The notes: generated from the letters alone by a model not told the origin. A stretch of 64,000 nt of DNA from Amycolatopsis nivea (GCF_004522235.1 NZ_SDLT01000013.1:62001-126000); one strand, 5' to 3'; positions 30,914 to 39,618 are shown, counted from the first letter of the stretch. Program-made: numbers and translations.

Positions 30914-31386
30914 GCCTCCTCCAACTGGCTGACGCCGCCGGGAAGCGTGGCCGCGAAATGCCGGAAGGCGGCGGCGTTCTGCTCGTCGAAGACTCCGTCG
31001 AACCCGGCGAACAGCAGTTCCGCGGTCTGCTCGTCCGAAAGCGGTCCGCCGGTGCCGAGCTTGCCGCCGATGACGATCGGCAGCCGGCGCAGCTCCGGCT
31101 GTGCGCGAAGCCGCTGCACGACCCGCAGCCCGTCCTGGTAGCCGTGCCCGTTGACGCTGCTCAGCACCAGCATCGCCGGACGGCGGCTGACGCATTCGGA
31201 CTCCAGCAGCTCGTCCGGCACGCACGCACCGAGGTTCACGACCTCGAAGCCGAGTTCCGCCACGAGAAGTTCGAGGTAGACCAGATTCCAGGTGTGCGAG
31301 TCCGACGCCATGCTGCTCACGATCACCGTGCGCCCGGCGGGTTCTTCGATGACGCTGCCGCTGTACGCGTGGACTTCCTCGCTCAT
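30910..31386 (-). CDS. Glutamate mutase sigma (S) subunit, cobalamin-binding, VinH type
   Basis: 158-aa flavodoxin-like B12-binding protein. The family signature DxHxxG appears as SDSHTWN, so Asp and the cobalt-ligand His are present but the following Gly is Asn. Further on are VLSSVNGHG and IVIGGKLGTGG, which line the nucleotide tail pocket. It pairs with the epsilon subunit encoded immediately downstream. Start ATG 31386 overlaps the stop of the decarboxylase gene by 4 nt. The changed residue is worth comparing with VinH and other macrolactam homologs before assuming weaker B12 binding. Confidence 0.87.
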   Translation of the reverse strand: MSEEVHAYSGSVIEEPAGRTVIVSSMASDSHTWNLVYLELLVAELGFEVVNLGACVPDELLESECVSRRPAMLVLSSVNGHGYQDGLRVVQRLRAQPELRRLPIVIGGKLGTGGPLSDEQTAELLFAGFDGVFDEQNAAAFRHFAATLPGGVSQLEEA

Positions 31387-32597
31387 GGCGACACCTCATA
31401 AGCTCGCTGATAATCCAATCGCGACACCGAGATGACCTCGTCGCCGCGGACCACGACTTCGGTCGGCGCGGGCCGACCGAGAAAGCTGATCAGGCTCGCG
31501 GTGACCCCGTACGCACCGACATTCGGCACGGTCAGCAGATCTCCAGCGGACAGCTCGGGCAGCTTCGCGGCCTTCGAAAGCGAGTCCCCGGGAGTACACA
31601 GTGGACCGACGAGCTGCCCCGGGTTGTCCCCGACCTGGTCGACACCGACCGCGGCGGGCAGCAGACGGCCGATCCCGGAAAGCCCGCCGACCACGTTGAT
31701 CCCGGCGTCGAGAATGACGAACCGGTGGCCCCGGCTCTCCTTCACGTTCACGACCCCGGCCAGCAGCGTCCCGCACGTGCCGGACAGGTAGCGGCCGGAT
31801 TCGCAGGCCAGCTCGACCTCGCCGCCGCGCCATTCCGGCAGGTAGAGGTCGAGAAGCTGTTCCAAACCGTTGCGCAGCTTCGGATAGTCGGTGCGCTCGC
31901 CGGGAACCGCGTACGGCGACGAGAACCCGCCGCCGATGTCGAGCAGTTCCAGCGGCAGCCCCGTCTCCTGACGCAGCTGCGCGGCCGATTGCAGCACGAA
32001 CTCGTACTCGCCGAGCAGCGCGTCCTCGTCCTGGGCGTTGCTCATGGTGAAGAAGTGCGCGCCGACGATCTTCGCCCCGGCGACCGCCTTGAACAGCGGC
32101 ATCAGCTCGGGCAAGGTCTCGGCGTCGACGCCGAACTGCGACGGGCGGCCCATCATCCGGATCCCGGTCGACGCACTGCCCTGCGTGGTGTTGATCCGCA
32201 ACAGGCACCGCGCGACGGTGTTCTGGCGCTCCGCCGCCGCACCGATGTGCTGCAGGTCAGTCAGCGATTCCACGGAGAACAGCCGGACGCCCGCGGTGAT
32301 CGCCGCGTCCAGCTCGCCGTCAGTCTTGCCCGGGCCGGTGTAGAGGATGTCCTCCGGCGCGAACCCGGCGGTCAGCGCGTTGGCCAGCTCGCCGGTCGAG
32401 CTGATCTCCGCGCGGCAGCCGCCCTCGCGGAGTTCGCGGGCGATCTCCGGATGCGGGTTGGCTTTCAGCGCGTAGTAGACCGCGAAGCCCTCCGGCAGCA
32501 GGCCGAACAGCTGATCGCGCGACTGCGCGGTCACGTCAAGGTCGTACACGTAAGCCGGCGTGCCGAACCGTGCGGCCAGCTCGTCGTACTTGCTCAT
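31383..32597 (-). CDS. PLP-dependent beta-methylaspartyl-ACP decarboxylase, VinO type
   Basis: 404-aa fold-type III decarboxylase of the diaminopimelate/ornithine decarboxylase family. PLP Lys45 lies in YALKANPHPE; GGGFSSPYA contacts phosphate; CESGRYLSG and the C-terminal LCTPGD supply the second-subunit Cys. In vicenistatin the homolog removes the alpha carboxylate of 3-methylaspartate after it is bound to the free ACP, giving 3-aminoisobutyryl-ACP. Start ATG 32597 overlaps the stop of the adenylation gene by 4 nt (ATGA). Neighbouring ligase, mutase and ACP genes support this substrate over lysine or diaminopimelate. Confidence 0.9.
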   Translation of the reverse strand: MSKYDELAARFGTPAYVYDLDVTAQSRDQLFGLLPEGFAVYYALKANPHPEIARELREGGCRAEISSTGELANALTAGFAPEDILYTGPGKTDGELDAAITAGVRLFSVESLTDLQHIGAAAERQNTVARCLLRINTTQGSASTGIRMMGRPSQFGVDAETLPELMPLFKAVAGAKIVGAHFFTMSNAQDEDALLGEYEFVLQSAAQLRQETGLPLELLDIGGGFSSPYAVPGERTDYPKLRNGLEQLLDLYLPEWRGGEVELACESGRYLSGTCGTLLAGVVNVKESRGHRFVILDAGINVVGGLSGIGRLLPAAVGVDQVGDNPGQLVGPLCTPGDSLSKAAKLPELSAGDLLTVPNVGAYGVTASLISFLGRPAPTEVVVRGDEVISVSRLDYQRAYEVSP

Positions 32598-34054
32598 TTG
32601 CGGGCACCTTCCACCAGCAGGGCGAGTTCCTTCGTCGCGTTCTTGCCGTGCGCGGTGAGCGGGAACTCGTCCACGACGTGGCACAGCGCGGGCACCTTCT
32701 GCGGCTCGAGCCGCTGCGCCAGTTCCTTGAGCACCGTGGTCGGCGGCAGGTCGCTCTCCACGCAGATCGCCAGGTCCCGGGTCTCGCTCGGCGGGATCGC
32801 GCCCGCCGCGCGCACGCCGGGGATGTCCATCGCGGCGGCCTCGATCTCCAACGTGGACATCCGGATTCCCTTGCGCTTGAACATGTCGTCGCGGCGGCCC
32901 TCGAAGTAGAGGTAGCCGTCCTCGTCGAGCCGGCCGTAGTCGCCGGTGTGCAGGCGGAGCTCGCCGGTGGCCTCGTCGCGGCGGAACGCTCGCGCCGACA
33001 GCTCCGGAGCGCGCCAGTAGCCGGGCATCACGTGCGGTCCGGCGGCCACGATCTCGCCGATTTCCCCGGCGGGCAACGGAGTTCCGTCGGCAGCGAGGAT
33101 GTACACGGTCGTCCCCGGCAGCGGAAGACCCGACGAACCCGGACGCTCGGTGTCCTCCTCGGGCGGCATGACGGTGATCCGTTTGCACTCGGTCTGCCCG
33201 AACTGGCGGACGACGCGGACGCCGGGGAAAGCGGCGCGGAGCTTCGCGATCGTCGAATCCGGCAGCGCCGCACCGGTGTTGGTGAACAGCCGCACCGGAG
33301 CCGATTCGCCCTGCTCCCGCTCGGCGAGGGTGGCGATCATCGTGGCGAGCGAAGGCACGATCGGGACGACCGTCGCGCCGACCTCGCGCATCCGTTGCAG
33401 CAGGCGAAGATCGGATTCGGCGTCGGCGAGCACGATCTCGCTGCGGCCGAGTGTCGAGAGGAGGACTTTGTACAGGCCGTAGTCCCAGGACATCGGGAAC
33501 CGGCAGAAGACGACGTCGTCCTGGCGGTAGCCGAGCACCGCCTGGATCGCGCCCGCCGCGAAGGTGACCTGCCGGTGCGGCCCGATGACGCCCTTGGGCG
33601 CGGCCGTGCTGCCGGAGGTGTACACGAGCACCGCGACGTCGTCCAAATCGACCTCAGTCGGCTCGACACGGGTCTGCTCGCGGTGAGCTTCTTCGACCTC
33701 CGTCCACAGTGGAGCGAACTCGTCCGGCTGGATAATCAGCACCGGCTCGGCGTTCGCGACGACGGAATCGAAGTGGAACTGCTTCATCGCCGGATTGATC
33801 GGCACGAACACCGCGCCCCGCCGCGAAGTCCCGTGGAAGAGCGCGACCAGCGCCCGATCCGTCGGCAACTGCACCACGACGCGATCGCCGCGCCCGACCC
33901 CGCGCCGCGCGAGAACCGCCTCCACCGCGTGACTCCAAGCGGCCAGCTCGGCATACGTCCACACCCCCGCCCGGTCGCGCACCGCGGCGGCATCCGGCGC
34001 ACTGGCCGCCGCCGCGTCGAGCAGGGCATGGACGAGAGAACCGGATTCGTTCAC
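32594..34054 (-). CDS. Beta-amino acid-ACP ligase, VinN type
   Basis: 486-aa ANL-superfamily adenylating enzyme. Core motifs: VYTSGSTAAPKG (ATP phosphate loop), RQFGQTECKR, LHTGDYG, FEGRRDDMFKRKGIRMS hinge, and the C-terminal Lys in TAHGKNATKE. In vicenistatin VinN activates (2S,3S)-3-methylaspartate and loads it on the free ACP VinL. Pocket residues cannot be read reliably without a structure alignment, so the exact beta-amino acid is inferred from the mutase and decarboxylase genes. Start GTG 34054 has GGGAG 8 nt upstream. It opens the operon that runs through decarboxylase, mutase and P450. Its promoter region holds the CCCCTAAC pair at 34152-34169. Confidence 0.9.
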   Translation of the reverse strand: MNESGSLVHALLDAAAASAPDAAAVRDRAGVWTYAELAAWSHAVEAVLARRGVGRGDRVVVQLPTDRALVALFHGTSRRGAVFVPINPAMKQFHFDSVVANAEPVLIIQPDEFAPLWTEVEEAHREQTRVEPTEVDLDDVAVLVYTSGSTAAPKGVIGPHRQVTFAAGAIQAVLGYRQDDVVFCRFPMSWDYGLYKVLLSTLGRSEIVLADAESDLRLLQRMREVGATVVPIVPSLATMIATLAEREQGESAPVRLFTNTGAALPDSTIAKLRAAFPGVRVVRQFGQTECKRITVMPPEEDTERPGSSGLPLPGTTVYILAADGTPLPAGEIGEIVAAGPHVMPGYWRAPELSARAFRRDEATGELRLHTGDYGRLDEDGYLYFEGRRDDMFKRKGIRMSTLEIEAAAMDIPGVRAAGAIPPSETRDLAICVESDLPPTTVLKELAQRLEPQKVPALCHVVDEFPLTAHGKNATKELALLVEGARK

Positions 34055-34151
34055 GACTGCCACTCCCGAAAGGATTCGTAGAATCACCGTGCCTGCGCGG
34101 GATCGCTCCCCGACGTCCGGAAAGTTATCCGCGCGCAGGCGGTGATCCACA

Positions 34152-34169
34152 CCCCTAACGGCCCCTAGC
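34152..34169. promoter_or_regulatory. Putative cluster operator upstream of the starter-unit operon
   Basis: CCCCTAACG at 34152-34160 and CCCCTAGC at 34162-34169, again with a 10-bp pitch, about 100 bp before the VinN-type start. Layout and sequence match 698-716 closely. Confidence 0.6.
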
Positions 34170-34201
34170 TGGCACTCTGCCGCTCCGACCCGGACAACAC
34201 G

Positions 34202-34243
34202 AAGGGCTCCTTGAGGGAATCCGCATTCCCTCAAGGAGCCCTT
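34202..34243. terminator. Hairpin terminator, perfect 19-bp stem
   Basis: AAGGGCTCCTTGAGGGAAT at 34202-34220 pairs perfectly with 34225-34243 across a CCGC tetraloop. It is just after the stop of the VinM-type gene (34254, minus strand) and before the operator at 34152, so it separates VinM transcription from the VinN operon. Confidence 0.85.
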
Positions 34244-34253
34244 TCGCGAACGA

Positions 34254-35753
34254 CTAGGCGGGCACCGGACTCAGCAGCTCCGCGGCCCGCGCGGCGAGCG
34301 TCTTCCGGTCGATCTTCCGGTTGGAATTCAACGGGAACTCCTCGACGTGCTCGTACCGCCGCGGGATCACGCCCTCGGGCAGCACCGCCCGCAGCGCCCG
34401 CACCAGTTCGATCACCGGCCGCCGCGGACCGGTGTAGAAGACGAACAGCTCCGTCCCGCCGTCCCCTTGGACGCCGAGCGCCACCGCCTGCACCCCGCAC
34501 GTCTCCAGCGCGTGCTCCACCTCGGTGAGCTCCACGCGCCAGCCGAGCACCTGCACCTGCGAGTCAAGCCGCCCCAGGTACGCCAGGTCGCCGCCGCCGA
34601 GCCGCCGCACCCGGTCGCCGGTGCGGTAGAACCGCTGCCCGTCGCGGTCGAGGAACCGGCCCTTCTCGTCCGCCGGATCGAGGTAGCCCGGCGTCAGCTG
34701 CGGTCCGGCGATGGCGAGCTCGCCCTCTCCCGCCTCGTTCTCGTCGATGAGCACGTACTCGTGCCCCTCGTGCACCGCGCCGATCGGCACCACGCCGTTC
34801 ACCGCGATCCGCGGGGTTTCCTCGTCGTCCCACCGGTACCCGGCAACGGTGATGGTGAGCTCCGTAGGCCCGTAGAGGTTTTCGGTCACGGAGTTGCCCG
34901 CCGCCGCCCGCCAGTCCGCGGTGTCGCGGACGGTCAATGCTTCCCCGGCGAAGAAGCTCCACCTCAGACCGGGCATCGCATCTGGGGTGAGCCGTCCGGT
35001 GCGACGCACCAGATCGATCGCGCTCGGCGTGGAGAACCACACGGTGAGGCCGCGCTCCTCCACAAACGCCGGCACATTCCGGTACGCAGCTCCCGGCAGG
35101 ACCACCGCTTCCGCGCCCGCGCCCCACGCGCAGAAGAGGTCGAACATGGCGCAGTCGAAGTTCAGGTCGAACGTCTGGGAGAACACGTCGTCCGGGGTGA
35201 AGTCGTACCGCGCGTCGAGCAGGCCGAAGTAGTGCTCGGTGGAGCCGTGGCCGATCCGGACTCCCTTCGGCCGACCCGTGGAGCCCGAGGTGAACAGGAT
35301 GTACGCGGAGTCCTCCGGCCGCACGGCCACGGGCTCGCTGAGCGCGGTTTTCGGGTGAAGCAATCCCTTCTGACCGGCCTCCGGAGCCAGCAGCGTCTTC
35401 ACCGGCGGAGCCACGGTCAGGCCGCGTTCGTCGGCGATGAGCGCGTCCACCTCCCCCGCCTCGACCATCTGCGCGGTCCGGGCCGCCGGGAAGTCCGGCC
35501 GCAGCGGGACGACCGTCGCCCCCGCGTACAACCCGGCCAGAATCCCGGCGTAGGCGGTGACGCCCTTGCCGGCCAGCACCCCTACCGTGCGGGCGCCGGA
35601 CTCCGCCAGCGCGCCGCCCCACAGCAACGCCCGCTCGTGCAGTTCGCCGTAGGTCAGCGTCTGCCCGCCGACGCTGACCGCCGGCCGGGACTCGGAACGG
35701 GCCAGCCCGCGCAGAAACCGCGCATGCAGTCCCGAGGTGGTCGTCGTGTCCAT
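34254..35753 (-). CDS. Amino acid-adenylating dipeptide-forming ligase, VinM type
   Basis: 499-aa adenylation enzyme of the NRPS A-domain kind without its own carrier protein. Motifs: YILFTSGSTGRPKG, NLYGPTE, FYRTGDRV, GRLDSQVQVLGWRVELTEVE and the terminal Lys in NSNRKIDRK. In vicenistatin VinM activates L-alanine and attaches it to the amino group of 3-aminoisobutyryl-VinL, masking it during chain extension. The amino acid used here is assumed to be alanine by analogy only. Start ATG 35753 has GGAGG 7 nt upstream. It is divergent from the ACP gene at 35989 and ends at a strong terminator. Confidence 0.89.
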   Translation of the reverse strand: MDTTTTSGLHARFLRGLARSESRPAVSVGGQTLTYGELHERALLWGGALAESGARTVGVLAGKGVTAYAGILAGLYAGATVVPLRPDFPAARTAQMVEAGEVDALIADERGLTVAPPVKTLLAPEAGQKGLLHPKTALSEPVAVRPEDSAYILFTSGSTGRPKGVRIGHGSTEHYFGLLDARYDFTPDDVFSQTFDLNFDCAMFDLFCAWGAGAEAVVLPGAAYRNVPAFVEERGLTVWFSTPSAIDLVRRTGRLTPDAMPGLRWSFFAGEALTVRDTADWRAAAGNSVTENLYGPTELTITVAGYRWDDEETPRIAVNGVVPIGAVHEGHEYVLIDENEAGEGELAIAGPQLTPGYLDPADEKGRFLDRDGQRFYRTGDRVRRLGGGDLAYLGRLDSQVQVLGWRVELTEVEHALETCGVQAVALGVQGDGGTELFVFYTGPRRPVIELVRALRAVLPEGVIPRRYEHVEEFPLNSNRKIDRKTLAARAAELLSPVPA

Positions 35754-35988
35754 CGTGGTCCTCCGCGTTGCTGTGCCGATCGCTGCTGACCCGACCACAG
35801 TCACGGCCTCGTGGCTTCGCGGCAACGGTTCCGTGCCGGGTCGGGGGTCAGGCGGCTTTCGGCCGGATCGGTAATAGGGGTGCCGGTGCGTCGCCCGGAA
35901 GCGGCGGCGCGGGGTAAGGTTCAAAACCGAACCGGGCGGTCGGTTTCCCTGCCCGGGTGAAGTGCCCGACCCAGCCACCGGAGTAGCC
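35754..35988. other. Divergent promoter region, VinM- and VinL-type genes
   Basis: 235 bp without a gene. It contains TAGGGG at 35875-35880 (complement CCCCTA), a weak relative of the cluster motif, within GTAATAGGGGTG. GGAG at 35980-35983 serves the ACP start. Confidence 0.45.
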
Positions 35989-36234
35989 ATGTGGGACAGC
36001 TCTTTCGACGAAGCCCTCCGCCCGTACCTTCCGTTCCTGCCCGCCGACGAGGCGCTGACCGCCGAAACCCCGCTCAAGGAGTACGGCCTCGACTCGCTCG
36101 CCACGGTGGAACTGCTGGCGGTGCTGGAGGAGAAGTACAACGTCCGGTTCTCCGACGACGCGCTGAACCTGGAGACGTTCGAGAACCCCGGACGCCTCTG
36201 GACGACGCTGTCGAAGCTGCAGCCGGCTAGCTGA
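35989..36234 (+). CDS. Free acyl carrier protein for starter-unit assembly, VinL type
   Basis: 81-aa stand-alone ACP. Phosphopantetheine Ser lies in EYGLDSLATVELLA. It should carry the beta-amino acid through decarboxylation and aminoacylation before the VinK-type acyltransferase moves the dipeptide-like unit to the PKS loading ACP. ATG 35989 is preceded by GGAG 5 nt upstream; a GTG nine codons earlier is possible but has a poorer site. It is the only plus-strand gene in this stretch, and its last 8 nt overlap the end of the convergent VinK-type gene. Confidence 0.9.
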   Translation: MWDSSFDEALRPYLPFLPADEALTAETPLKEYGLDSLATVELLAVLEEKYNVRFSDDALNLETFENPGRLWTTLSKLQPAS

Positions 36235-37186
36235 CCCGCGAAGGACCCGCGCCGCGCCGCCGCGGCTGCAGCGCGAGCCGCGGGTTCACCGTGGTCACCT
36301 CGAACCGGCTGGTGGTGGCACGGACGCGGCCGAACAGCGTGTCCGGCCCGGCCACCCACAGCTTGCGCACGCCGAGCTGTTCGAGCGACGAGACGACGTC
36401 CGGCCAGCGCAGCGGCTCGACGATGCTGTCCAGCAGCATCGTGCGGACCTGCTCGCCAGTCCGCAGCACCGAACCGTCCTGGTCGGCGATGATCGGAAGG
36501 AGGGGATCATGGAAGTCGAGGCCGCCGAGCACCTCGTCCTCGGCCTTGCGCCGCAACGCGCCGAACGCGCGCGAATGCAGCGGAGGACGCATCGTGTACA
36601 GCGACAGCCCGCCCATGCCCCGCACGGTCTGCTTGAGCCAGTCGAGGTTCCGCTCCCGCACCGAGACCATGTAGAAGTCGTGGTCGATGTAGCAGGAGAT
36701 GTCCGACCATTCGCCGCGCCCGTCCAGTTCGGTCAGCGCGTCGCGCAGTTTCTCTTCCGGCGTGCGGACGAACGAGTGCGTGACGACGTCGGTGTGCTCG
36801 GTCGCGAAGAACTCGTCGAGGCACTGCGCGAGCTTCGCGGTCATCCACACCGCGTCCGGGAAAGTCAGCGAACCGGCGTACACGCTGGCCGGCTTCTCCC
36901 CGAAACTCGGGCCGGTGCAGTAGTCCGGGCTCATCCCGTACTCCTGTTCGGCCCATTCGGCGAGCGCGACGCAGGTAAGCATGAACCCGACCTGGGCGTA
37001 CTCAGAGTAGTCGCCCTCGGCCTCGCGGAAGCGGTCGACCAGCGAGTAGCCCAGCCGGTCGTCGGCGTCCTTGATGAGCCTGCGCGCGAACGGGTTGATG
37101 AGCAGGAACTTGCCGAAGTCGACGAACCGGCACGGGCTCATCCCGGGGAACACGACCGCCGATCCGGCCTGGCTGGCGTCATCCAT
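36227..37186 (-). CDS. Discrete acyltransferase for dipeptidyl starter transfer, VinK type
   Basis: 319-aa trans-acting acyltransferase of the FabD fold. The nucleophile is Ser94 in GPSFGE, in place of the GHSxG of malonyl transferases; the His partner may lie in the PLHSRAFG region. VinK moves the alanyl-3-aminoisobutyryl group from VinL to the loading ACP of VinP1. The gene starts inside the end of the aminopeptidase gene (8-nt overlap), so the last protector-handling and first loading steps are co-translated. Its stop overlaps the convergent VinL-type gene. Assignment is strong from context and the GPSFGE motif. Confidence 0.9.
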   Translation of the reverse strand: MDDASQAGSAVVFPGMSPCRFVDFGKFLLINPFARRLIKDADDRLGYSLVDRFREAEGDYSEYAQVGFMLTCVALAEWAEQEYGMSPDYCTGPSFGEKPASVYAGSLTFPDAVWMTAKLAQCLDEFFATEHTDVVTHSFVRTPEEKLRDALTELDGRGEWSDISCYIDHDFYMVSVRERNLDWLKQTVRGMGGLSLYTMRPPLHSRAFGALRRKAEDEVLGGLDFHDPLLPIIADQDGSVLRTGEQVRTMLLDSIVEPLRWPDVVSSLEQLGVRKLWVAGPDTLFGRVRATTSRFEVTTVNPRLALQPRRRGAGPSRVS

Positions 37187-38120
37187 GACTGGCGACCTCT
37201 CTTTCGGCGGGGGAATGGACTTCCTGCAGGAATCCCAGCAGGATTTCGCGGAACCGCTGCGGTTCCTCGAGATGGGGGACGTGGCTCGATTCCGGGAGGA
37301 TCTCCCAGCGCACGTCGTGGATCCGGTCGTAGTACGGCTGCACGGTGGCCGGGGTGGCCTCGTCGTGCGCGCCGGAGATGAGCAGGGTCGGCACCTCGAT
37401 GTCGTCGAGGCGGTCGATCACCGAGTAGTCCGCGAGCGTGCCGGTGACGGTGAACTCGCTGGGGCCGTTCATCACCGAGTAGACGGTGTTGTTGTCGGCC
37501 ATCTCCATGAAGGACGCGAGATAGTCGGCGGGCCACGGCAGCACGCGGCAGACGTGCCGGTCGTAGAAGACGCGCATGAGGTCGAAGTACTCCTGCGTGT
37601 CCGTCGTGCCGGCCGCTTCGTGCGCCCGCAGGCCCTCGTCGACGCCGGGCGGGAGCAGCGCGCGCAGCCGGTCCATTTCGCTGCGCCACAGCTCGTACGA
37701 CGCCGGCGAGTTGGCGATCACCAGCCCGCGCAGGCCGTCCGGACGCTCCGCGGCGTGCCGCGCGACGACCAGCCCGCCCCAGGACTGTCCATAGAGGACG
37801 TAGTTGTCCTCGATGCCGAGCCGGTGCACCAGGTTGTCCAGCTCGTCGCCGAACAGCTCCGGGTTCCAGAATCCGGGGTCGGCGTCCGGCAGCCTGCTCG
37901 ATCCGCCGCTGCCGAGCTGGTCGTAGTGCACGACCGGGAATCCGTGCTCGGCGAGCTCGGTCAGGCTCAGCAGGTAGTCGTGGGTGCTGCCCGGCCCGCC
38001 GTGCACCACGACCACGGCGGGCGCCGCCCCTCCCGGTTGCCCGGTGACCCGGTACCAGGTGCGGTGCTCGCCGAACGGGACCCAGCCTTTCGCGGTGGGC
38101 GCCACGGCCATGCTCATCAC
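37179..38120 (-). CDS. Proline iminopeptidase-like aminopeptidase, VinJ type
   Basis: Alpha/beta hydrolase of about 313 aa. HGGPGS (residues 40-45) is the oxyanion-hole motif of prolyl iminopeptidases, Ser113 lies in GQSWGG, and Asp and His appear in SGAHDE and SSHVPH. In vicenistatin VinJ removes the protecting alanine from the full-length polyketide so that the free amine can close the macrolactam. Start is uncertain: GTG 38120 with GGGAGG 8 nt upstream, ATG 38117, or ATG 38111 with GAGG 8 nt upstream. It leads a two-gene operon with the VinK-type gene and diverges from glycosyltransferase copy 2. Confidence 0.9.
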   Translation of the reverse strand: MMSMAVAPTAKGWVPFGEHRTWYRVTGQPGGAAPAVVVVHGGPGSTHDYLLSLTELAEHGFPVVHYDQLGSGGSSRLPDADPGFWNPELFGDELDNLVHRLGIEDNYVLYGQSWGGLVVARHAAERPDGLRGLVIANSPASYELWRSEMDRLRALLPPGVDEGLRAHEAAGTTDTQEYFDLMRVFYDRHVCRVLPWPADYLASFMEMADNNTVYSVMNGPSEFTVTGTLADYSVIDRLDDIEVPTLLISGAHDEATPATVQPYYDRIHDVRWEILPESSHVPHLEEPQRFREILLGFLQEVHSPAEREVASHG

Positions 38121-38204
38121 CTCGTTCGCCTCCCTCGTCCTTCTCCGGCGCAGCGCGGCCGGATCCGGTTACCTGTCTATCCCCCGGCACCCGCGCGCCA
38201 CCAG

Positions 38205-38224
38205 CCCCTAAGGGGCATCTAAAG
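38205..38224. promoter_or_regulatory. Putative cluster operator in the VinJ/glycosyltransferase 2 divergent region
   Basis: CCCCTAAGGGG at 38205-38215 followed by ATCTAAAG at 38217-38224, an 11-bp repeat of the CTAA core. A looser CCCCTACC follows at 38264. It is placed to serve both the aminopeptidase operon and the second glycosyltransferase operon. Confidence 0.55.
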
Positions 38225-38346
38225 CCGAGCCAAATCCGCGTTCCCCGCGCCGGATTCAGGGGTCCCCTACCGGGTGGGCGGGGCGGTGACCCGGCCCTAC
38301 CGTTTCCGTTGTCCCGCCGCACCTACGAATCCCGGGAGCCGCCGCG

Positions 38347-39618
38347 ATGCGCGTGATGCTGATGGTCCTCCCGACGAGGGCTCGCGTGTACAGCATGGCC
38401 CCGGTGGGCTGGGCGCTGGCCGCGGCAGGGCACGAGGTGCGCTTCGTCGGGCAGCGCAACCCGCGCGAGGTCGCGTCGTTCGCCGAGACCGGGCTGGACG
38501 CCATGTGGTTCGGCGACGAACTCGACGTCGCCCGGCACCGCAGGCTCCAGGTCGACGGCAACACCGCGAGGCAGGGCGACTTCCGGATCTCCGAAAGCCG
38601 TCCCGAGTGCTACACCGACGAGTACGTGCGCAACGTGTACGAGCACTGGGTCGACGTGTTCCGCTGGACCACGCCGGACTCGCTGCTCGACGAACTCGTG
38701 CTCTTCGCGCGCCACTGGCAGCCGGACCTCGTGGTGTGGGACCCGGTGGTCTACGCCGCGCCGATCGTCGCGCACGCGCTCGGGGTGCCGCACCTGCGGA
38801 TGATCGACGCCGCCGACCAGACCGCCCGCCTCGGCGCGCAGTACCGCGATCGCGGAGCCAGCCGCCCCGAAAACACCTCCGACACATCGCCGGACCCGTT
38901 CGTGACGTGGATGTCCGCCGCGGTCGGCCGATTCGGCGCGGACTACGACGAAACCCTGCGCTACGGCGTGCGGACCATCGACTGCCATCCGTCGTATCTG
39001 CGGTACGACGGCGTGGACGTCGACTACCTCCCGGCCCGGTTCGTGCCGCAGGACAAGCCGATGCCCCTCCCCTCGTGGATGCTGGAGCACCCGACGCGGC
39101 CGCGGGTGCTGCTCACTCTCGGCAGCTCGGACTGCCAGACCCCCGGTATCGAGGAGCCCTCCATCGGCGACCTGCTGGACGGCCTCGCCGACCTCGACAT
39201 CGAGGTGATCGCCACGGCGGACGCAAGCCAGCTCGCGTCCGTGCACGCGATCCCGGAAAACGTCCGCGCGGTCGATTCCGCGCCGATGAACGAACTCCTC
39301 GCCACGTGCTCCGCTGTTGTGCACCAAGGCGACGGCGCGACGATCAGCAACGCGGCGGTCAACGGCGTCCCGCAGCTGGTCATCCCAGGCACCACGTGGA
39401 GCGAACGCTGCTCGGCGGTGGCGCAGGCGAAGCGCGGCAACGGTTTGCTGGTGGACCTCGAGAACGCAACCCCTTCGAGGGTCCGGGCGGGAGTGTGCCG
39501 GTTGCTGGAAGAACCGTCCTTTCGCGAATGTGCGGTCGAGGTGCGCGACGAGATGCTCGCGACACCCACTCTCGACGACCTCGTACCGGAACTGGAACGG
39601 ATGGCGCTATGCCCGTGA
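38347..39618 (+). CDS. EryCIII-like macrolide glycosyltransferase (copy 2)
   Basis: 423-aa paralog of the protein at 803-2065, aligned from the first residue (MRVMLMV) to the end with one 3-residue insertion in the middle (near ENTSDTSPDP). The donor-binding loop here reads HQGDGATISNAAVNGVPQ, where copy 1 has HQGGGATIGN; Asp replaces a Gly of the usual HxGG motif. PGTTWSER is kept. ATG 38347 is preceded by GGGAGCCGCCGCG. The gene overlaps the following kinase by 10 nt. It may use another sugar donor or acceptor position, or be less active than copy 1; the sequence cannot decide. Confidence 0.89.
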   Translation: MRVMLMVLPTRARVYSMAPVGWALAAAGHEVRFVGQRNPREVASFAETGLDAMWFGDELDVARHRRLQVDGNTARQGDFRISESRPECYTDEYVRNVYEHWVDVFRWTTPDSLLDELVLFARHWQPDLVVWDPVVYAAPIVAHALGVPHLRMIDAADQTARLGAQYRDRGASRPENTSDTSPDPFVTWMSAAVGRFGADYDETLRYGVRTIDCHPSYLRYDGVDVDYLPARFVPQDKPMPLPSWMLEHPTRPRVLLTLGSSDCQTPGIEEPSIGDLLDGLADLDIEVIATADASQLASVHAIPENVRAVDSAPMNELLATCSAVVHQGDGATISNAAVNGVPQLVIPGTTWSERCSAVAQAKRGNGLLVDLENATPSRVRAGVCRLLEEPSFRECAVEVRDEMLATPTLDDLVPELERMALCP

